A DNA stretch of 11,093 bases from Stenotrophomonas maltophilia (GTDB lineage: Bacteria; Pseudomonadota; Gammaproteobacteria; Xanthomonadales; Xanthomonadaceae), in contig DJBL01000057.1 of the NCBI GenBank assembly GCA_002435595.1, forward strand, positions 1 through 11,093, read 5' to 3'. Of the stretch, positions 8,752 to 11,093 are shown piece by piece. Below the pieces are notes generated by a model that saw only the letters and a program-made list of their open reading frames with translations, had not been told where the DNA came from and made no database searches. The position numbers and the translations under genes were made by a program. How positions within the stretch are numbered: position 1 is the stretch's first letter; each line of letters begins with the position of its first letter.

Positions 8752-9875
8752 GCGAGGTGCTGGCGCTGACCTGCGAGCTGATCGCGCGGCGCTCGGTCAC
8801 CCCCGACGATGCCGGCTGCCAGGCGTTGCTGGCCGCGCGGCTGGCCACGGCCGGTTTCCACTGCGAACACCTGCGCCTGGGCGAGGTCGACAATCTGTGG
8901 GCCACCCATGGCCAGGGTGCGCCGGTGCTGGTGCTGCTCGGCCATACCGATGTGGTGCCGTCCGGGCCGCTGCAGGCATGGACCAGCGATCCATTCGACC
9001 CGCAGATCCGCGATGGCGTGCTGTATGGGCGCGGTGCGGCCGACATGAAGGGCAGCGTGGCCGCGTTCGTGGTGGCGGCCGAGCAGTTCGTCGCCGCCCA
9101 CCCCGAGCATCCCGGCACGCTGGCGGTGTTGCTGACCAGCGACGAGGAAGGCGATGCGATCGACGGCGTGCGCCGCGTGGCCGACCTTTTCCGCGAACGC
9201 GGTCAGGGCATCGACTGGTGCATCACCGGTGAGCCGTCATCCACCGCGGTGCTCGGCGACCTGCTGCGGGTGGGCCGGCGCGGCAGCCTGTCGGCGACGT
9301 TGACGGTCAAGGGCGTGCAGGGCCACGTGGCCTATCCGCACAAGGCCCGCAACCCGATCCACCTGGCGGCCGCGGCGCTGGCCGAGTTGACCGCGCGGCA
9401 CTGGGACGACGGCTTTGAAAGCTTCCCGCCGACCAGCCTGCAGGTGTCCAACATCCATGCCGGCACCGGCGCCAACAACGTCATCCCGGGCGAGCTGCAG
9501 GTGCTGTTCAACCTGCGCTACAACCCGCACTGGAACGCGCCGCGGCTGGAACGGGAGATCGGCGCGTTGCTCGATCGCCACGGGTTGGACTACACGCTGG
9601 CCTGGCACCGAAGCGGCGAGCCGTTCTATACCCCGGAAGGCACCCTGCGCAGCGTCGCGCGGGCCGTGCTGGGGGAATTTGCCGGCGCACCGCCGGAAGA
9701 AAGCACCGGCGGTGGCACCTCCGATGCGCGCTTCATCGCACCGCTGGGCGCACAGTGCATCGAGGTGGGGCCGGTCAATGCCAGCATCCACCAGGTGGAC
9801 GAGAACGTGCGGGTGGCCGATCTGGAGCGGTTGCCGGCGCTTTACCAGCGGCTGATCGAGCGCCTGCTGGCCTGA
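8748..9875 (+). CDS. dapE: Succinyl-diaminopimelate desuccinylase
   Basis: This di-zinc M20-family hydrolase cleaves N-succinyl-LL-diaminopimelate to succinate and LL-diaminopimelate, two enzymatic steps after DapD. It has 375 residues, the same as E. coli DapE. Metal ligands and catalytic residues are visible: H66 and D68 (LGHTDVV), D99 (GRGAADMKG), E133-E134 (SDEEGDA), E162 (GEPSS) and H348 (NASIHQVDE). The dimerisation lid carries KGVQGHVAYPH and GTGANNVIPGE, and STGGGTSDARF lies near the C terminus. The start is GTG 8748, overlapping the previous gene's TGA (GTGA), which implies translational coupling; SEVLALTCELIARRSVTPDDAGCQ aligns with the family N terminus in two short blocks (ELIARRS, PDDAGCQ). 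It is the last gene of the plus-strand cluster; two hairpins follow. The pathway's aminotransferase (DapC) is not in the window. Confidence 0.97.
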   Translation: MSEVLALTCELIARRSVTPDDAGCQALLAARLATAGFHCEHLRLGEVDNLWATHGQGAPVLVLLGHTDVVPSGPLQAWTSDPFDPQIRDGVLYGRGAADMKGSVAAFVVAAEQFVAAHPEHPGTLAVLLTSDEEGDAIDGVRRVADLFRERGQGIDWCITGEPSSTAVLGDLLRVGRRGSLSATLTVKGVQGHVAYPHKARNPIHLAAAALAELTARHWDDGFESFPPTSLQVSNIHAGTGANNVIPGELQVLFNLRYNPHWNAPRLEREIGALLDRHGLDYTLAWHRSGEPFYTPEGTLRSVARAVLGEFAGAPPEESTGGGTSDARFIAPLGAQCIEVGPVNASIHQVDENVRVADLERLPALYQRLIERLLA

Positions 9876-9883
9876 GCGCTGCG

Positions 9884-9914
9884 GGTGGGAACCGCGCAGT
9901 GCCCGGTTCCCGCC
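9884..9914 (+). terminator. Hairpin after dapE, probable terminator
   Basis: GGTGGGAACCG (9884-9894) pairs with CGGTTCCCGCC (9904-9914) over 11 bp with one G-U wobble, around a 9-nt loop. It starts 8 nt after the dapE stop. There is no U-tract, so it may act as a weak terminator or 3'-end stabiliser rather than a classic intrinsic terminator. Confidence 0.55.
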
Positions 9915-9929
9915 ATGCCCGGCATTGAC

Positions 9930-9950
9930 GCGCCAACCCCTGGTCGGCGC
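9930..9950 (-). terminator. Second hairpin, downstream of the pentapeptide gene
   Basis: GCGCCAACC (9930-9938) and GGTCGGCGC (9942-9950) form a 9-position stem with one A-C mismatch around a 3-nt loop. On the minus strand it begins 16 nt beyond the pentapeptide-repeat stop codon, so it could end that transcript. No U-tract is seen. It contains the word GCGCCGACC also found in the repeat at 10713-10742. Confidence 0.4.
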
Positions 9951-9966
9951 CTGCCGGCCGCTGCCG

Positions 9967-10650
9967 TCAGGCCACGATCAGCCCGAACGCAGCCAGCGCC
10001 GCAGCGGCCTGCCGCTGTGAGATCACCGCCTTCTTGAACAGCTTGGCGTCCATCACGTTGAGTCCGCTGATGTCGGTCTCGCGCAGGTCCGCGCCCTCGA
10101 AGCGGGTCAGCCGGGTCTGCGCGTTGCGCAGGCTGCCCCCGCTGAATACCGCATCGCGGAAATCGCAACCGGACAATTCGGCCTCGGAAAAATCCATGTT
10201 GTGCAGCTGCGCCTTGCGGAACGACAGCCCGCGCAGGTCGGCGCTGACCAGCAGGCAATCGCGGAACTCCAGCGCCCAGCCACTGGCCTCCTGCAGGTGC
10301 GCGCCGGTGAGCTTGCAGTCCTGGAACTGCACCGAGGACAGCGTGGCGCGTCGCCAGTGGCTGTTGTTGAGATCGCAATGCACAAAGCGCGCATCGCTGA
10401 GCAGGGCCGAACTGAAATCGCACTGGCCGCCCCGGCACTTGCTCCACCGGCTCTCTTCCAGCGAGGCCGCCAGCCAGCTGCTGCCGGCCACCGAGCACTG
10501 GTTGAACTGGAACCCGTCCATGTCCAGCCGTGAAAAGTCGCCTTGGTCGAAGTGGCACCCCTCGAAGACGGCGGCGCGCGGATGCGCGGCGATGATCGCC
10601 TGCATGCGCTCGCGGGTAATGGTTTCGTCGCGGAAAATAGCGTTGCTCAT
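9967..10650 (-). CDS. Pentapeptide-repeat protein with Qnr/McbG-like C-terminal tail
   Basis: A 227-residue protein without signal peptide. From about residue 28 to 200 it is built of five-residue repeats with a central Phe/Leu and a preceding small or Cys residue: CHFDQGDFSRLDM, CDFSSALLSDARF, CDLNNSHW, ADLRGLSF, CDFRDAVF and GADLRETDI. This predicts a right-handed quadrilateral beta-helix. The C-terminal segment (ISQRQAAAALAAFGLIVA) resembles the dimer-forming tail of Qnr/McbG-type proteins, which mimic DNA and guard gyrase; total length (about 215-230) also fits. Loops characteristic of Qnr cannot be judged here, so a gyrase link is a guess. ATG 10650 is preferred over GTG 10656. A GAGAAT six nt before the ATG could be a weak -10 or, as GAG, a poor ribosome binding site. 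The gene is convergent with dapE. The family is sure, the role unknown. Confidence 0.88.
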   Translation of the reverse strand: MSNAIFRDETITRERMQAIIAAHPRAAVFEGCHFDQGDFSRLDMDGFQFNQCSVAGSSWLAASLEESRWSKCRGGQCDFSSALLSDARFVHCDLNNSHWRRATLSSVQFQDCKLTGAHLQEASGWALEFRDCLLVSADLRGLSFRKAQLHNMDFSEAELSGCDFRDAVFSGGSLRNAQTRLTRFEGADLRETDISGLNVMDAKLFKKAVISQRQAAAALAAFGLIVA

Positions 10651-10712
10651 CCGCACATTCTCGGCGATGCGCGCGCGCCGGGGCAGCCTTGTGCGCGGTC
10701 CTGGAGTGTGTA

Positions 10713-10742
10713 CAGCGCCGACCGGCGAGCGCGGGTCGGCTG
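10713..10742. repeat. REP-like imperfect inverted repeat
   Basis: GCCGACC (10717-10723) pairs with GGTCGGC (10734-10740). Alternatively CAG plus CCGACC pairs with GGTCGGCTG with a 2-nt bulge, around a 10-nt loop. It lies between the Sel1-repeat stop and the pentapeptide start, so it may end the Sel1 transcript. The stem resembles the GTAG-type REP elements known from Stenotrophomonas, but the intact GTAG head is missing. Confidence 0.4.
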
Positions 10743-10758
10743 CACGCCGTTGCGACGG

Positions 10759-11093
10759 CTACTCGAAGGTCCAGAACGGCGGTGCGATCGCCTCGCGCCA
10801 GTAGGATTCGGCGGCCATGTAGAAGCCCTGCGCCTCGGCCTTGGCAAACCAGCCCGCCGCGGCATCCACATCCTTGGCCAGGCCGTCGCCGCCCCGGCCC
10901 AGGGCCAGGCCGCTGAAGTACTGGCCATACACGTTGCCCTGCTGCCCGGCGCGTGCGTACCAGCGCAGTGCTTCGGCCTTGTCCTGGACCACGCCGATGC
11001 CGGCTTCATGCAGCGTGCCCAGGTCGACCTGGGCTTCGGCGTCGCCGCGCGCGGCGCGGCGCTGGATGCTGGCGATCACCGGGTTGGGCGACC
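10759..11093 (-). CDS. Sel1-repeat protein (5' part off window)
   Basis: The C-terminal 110 residues of a Sel1-like repeat protein enter from the right edge. Two adjacent repeats of 36-37 residues are clear: AEAQVDLGTLHEAGIGV...ALRWYARAGQQGN, then VYGQYFSGLALGRGGDG...AAGWFAKAEAQGF. Both show the family's A-x-x-x-L-G-x-x-Y/H-x-x-G-x-G-V pattern and a WY/WF-x-K/R-A helix. The last unit breaks off after MAAESYW and the protein ends at FWTFE. The frame is still open at the edge, so a GTG at 11079 is an internal codon rather than a likely start. Sel1 repeats form alpha-solenoids used as protein-binding scaffolds; no enzymatic motif or membrane segment is visible in this part. The partner and cellular site cannot be told. 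Confidence 0.85.
   Translation of the reverse strand, partial: SPNPVIASIQRRAARGDAEAQVDLGTLHEAGIGVVQDKAEALRWYARAGQQGNVYGQYFSGLALGRGGDGLAKDVDAAAGWFAKAEAQGFYMAAESYWREAIAPPFWTFE

Noticed and set aside
10034..10804. 256-codon plus-strand frame opposite the pentapeptide gene
   Set aside because: Ser/Arg-rich shadow of the pentapeptide repeats with no domain; it also runs through the REP-like repeat and the end of the Sel1 gene.
11077..11079. GTG as the start of a 106-residue Sel1 protein
   Set aside because: The frame is open to the window edge and the first visible repeat begins only a few residues later, so the gene almost certainly continues to the right.

Overview
The window is GC-rich, chromosomal-looking DNA. 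It most likely comes from a gammaproteobacterium of the Xanthomonadaceae/Lysobacteraceae (Stenotrophomonas, Xanthomonas or Pseudoxanthomonas type). The basis is the strong G/C third-position bias, the map-glnD-dapD-yffB/arsC-like-dapE order, and the protein sequences. Genus assignment is inference. No tRNA, rRNA, CRISPR array, insertion sequence or integrase is visible.

Left part (1-3611, minus strand): a compact archaic (Csu-type, spore-coat-U) chaperone-usher pilus operon. In transcription order it holds a secreted SCU-domain major pilin, a periplasmic chaperone and an outer-membrane usher that runs off the left edge just short of its expected C terminus. A tip-subunit gene probably follows outside the window. 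Both internal junctions use the previous gene's TGA stop as part of a TGAGG ribosome binding site.

Middle (3612-3876): a 265-bp divergent intergenic region. It has a good -10 placed so close to map that the map transcript could be leaderless, a perfect 12-bp palindrome (possible operator), and a weak -10-like box facing the pilus operon.

Right-centre (3877-9875, plus strand): five tightly packed genes. They are methionine aminopeptidase (map), the PII uridylyltransferase/uridylyl-removing enzyme (glnD), tetrahydrodipicolinate N-succinyltransferase (dapD), a YffB/ArsC/Spx-fold thioredoxin-like protein, and succinyl-diaminopimelate desuccinylase (dapE). Gaps and overlaps are 2, -1, 8 and -4 nt, so they are probably one transcript. 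DapD and DapE are two steps of the succinylase lysine/meso-diaminopimelate pathway, and GlnD reports glutamine status through PII. The layout therefore ties protein maturation, nitrogen sensing and cell-wall/lysine precursor supply together. The most unusual thing in the window is DapD: an Ala/Lys/Thr/Pro-rich, histone-H1-like tail of about 87 residues precedes an otherwise normal DapD.

Right end (9876-11093): two hairpins separate dapE from a convergent minus-strand gene for a pentapeptide-repeat protein whose C-terminal tail resembles that of Qnr/McbG-type proteins. Upstream of it, also on the minus strand, is the 3' part of a Sel1-repeat protein that enters from the right edge. A REP-like inverted repeat lies between these two genes.
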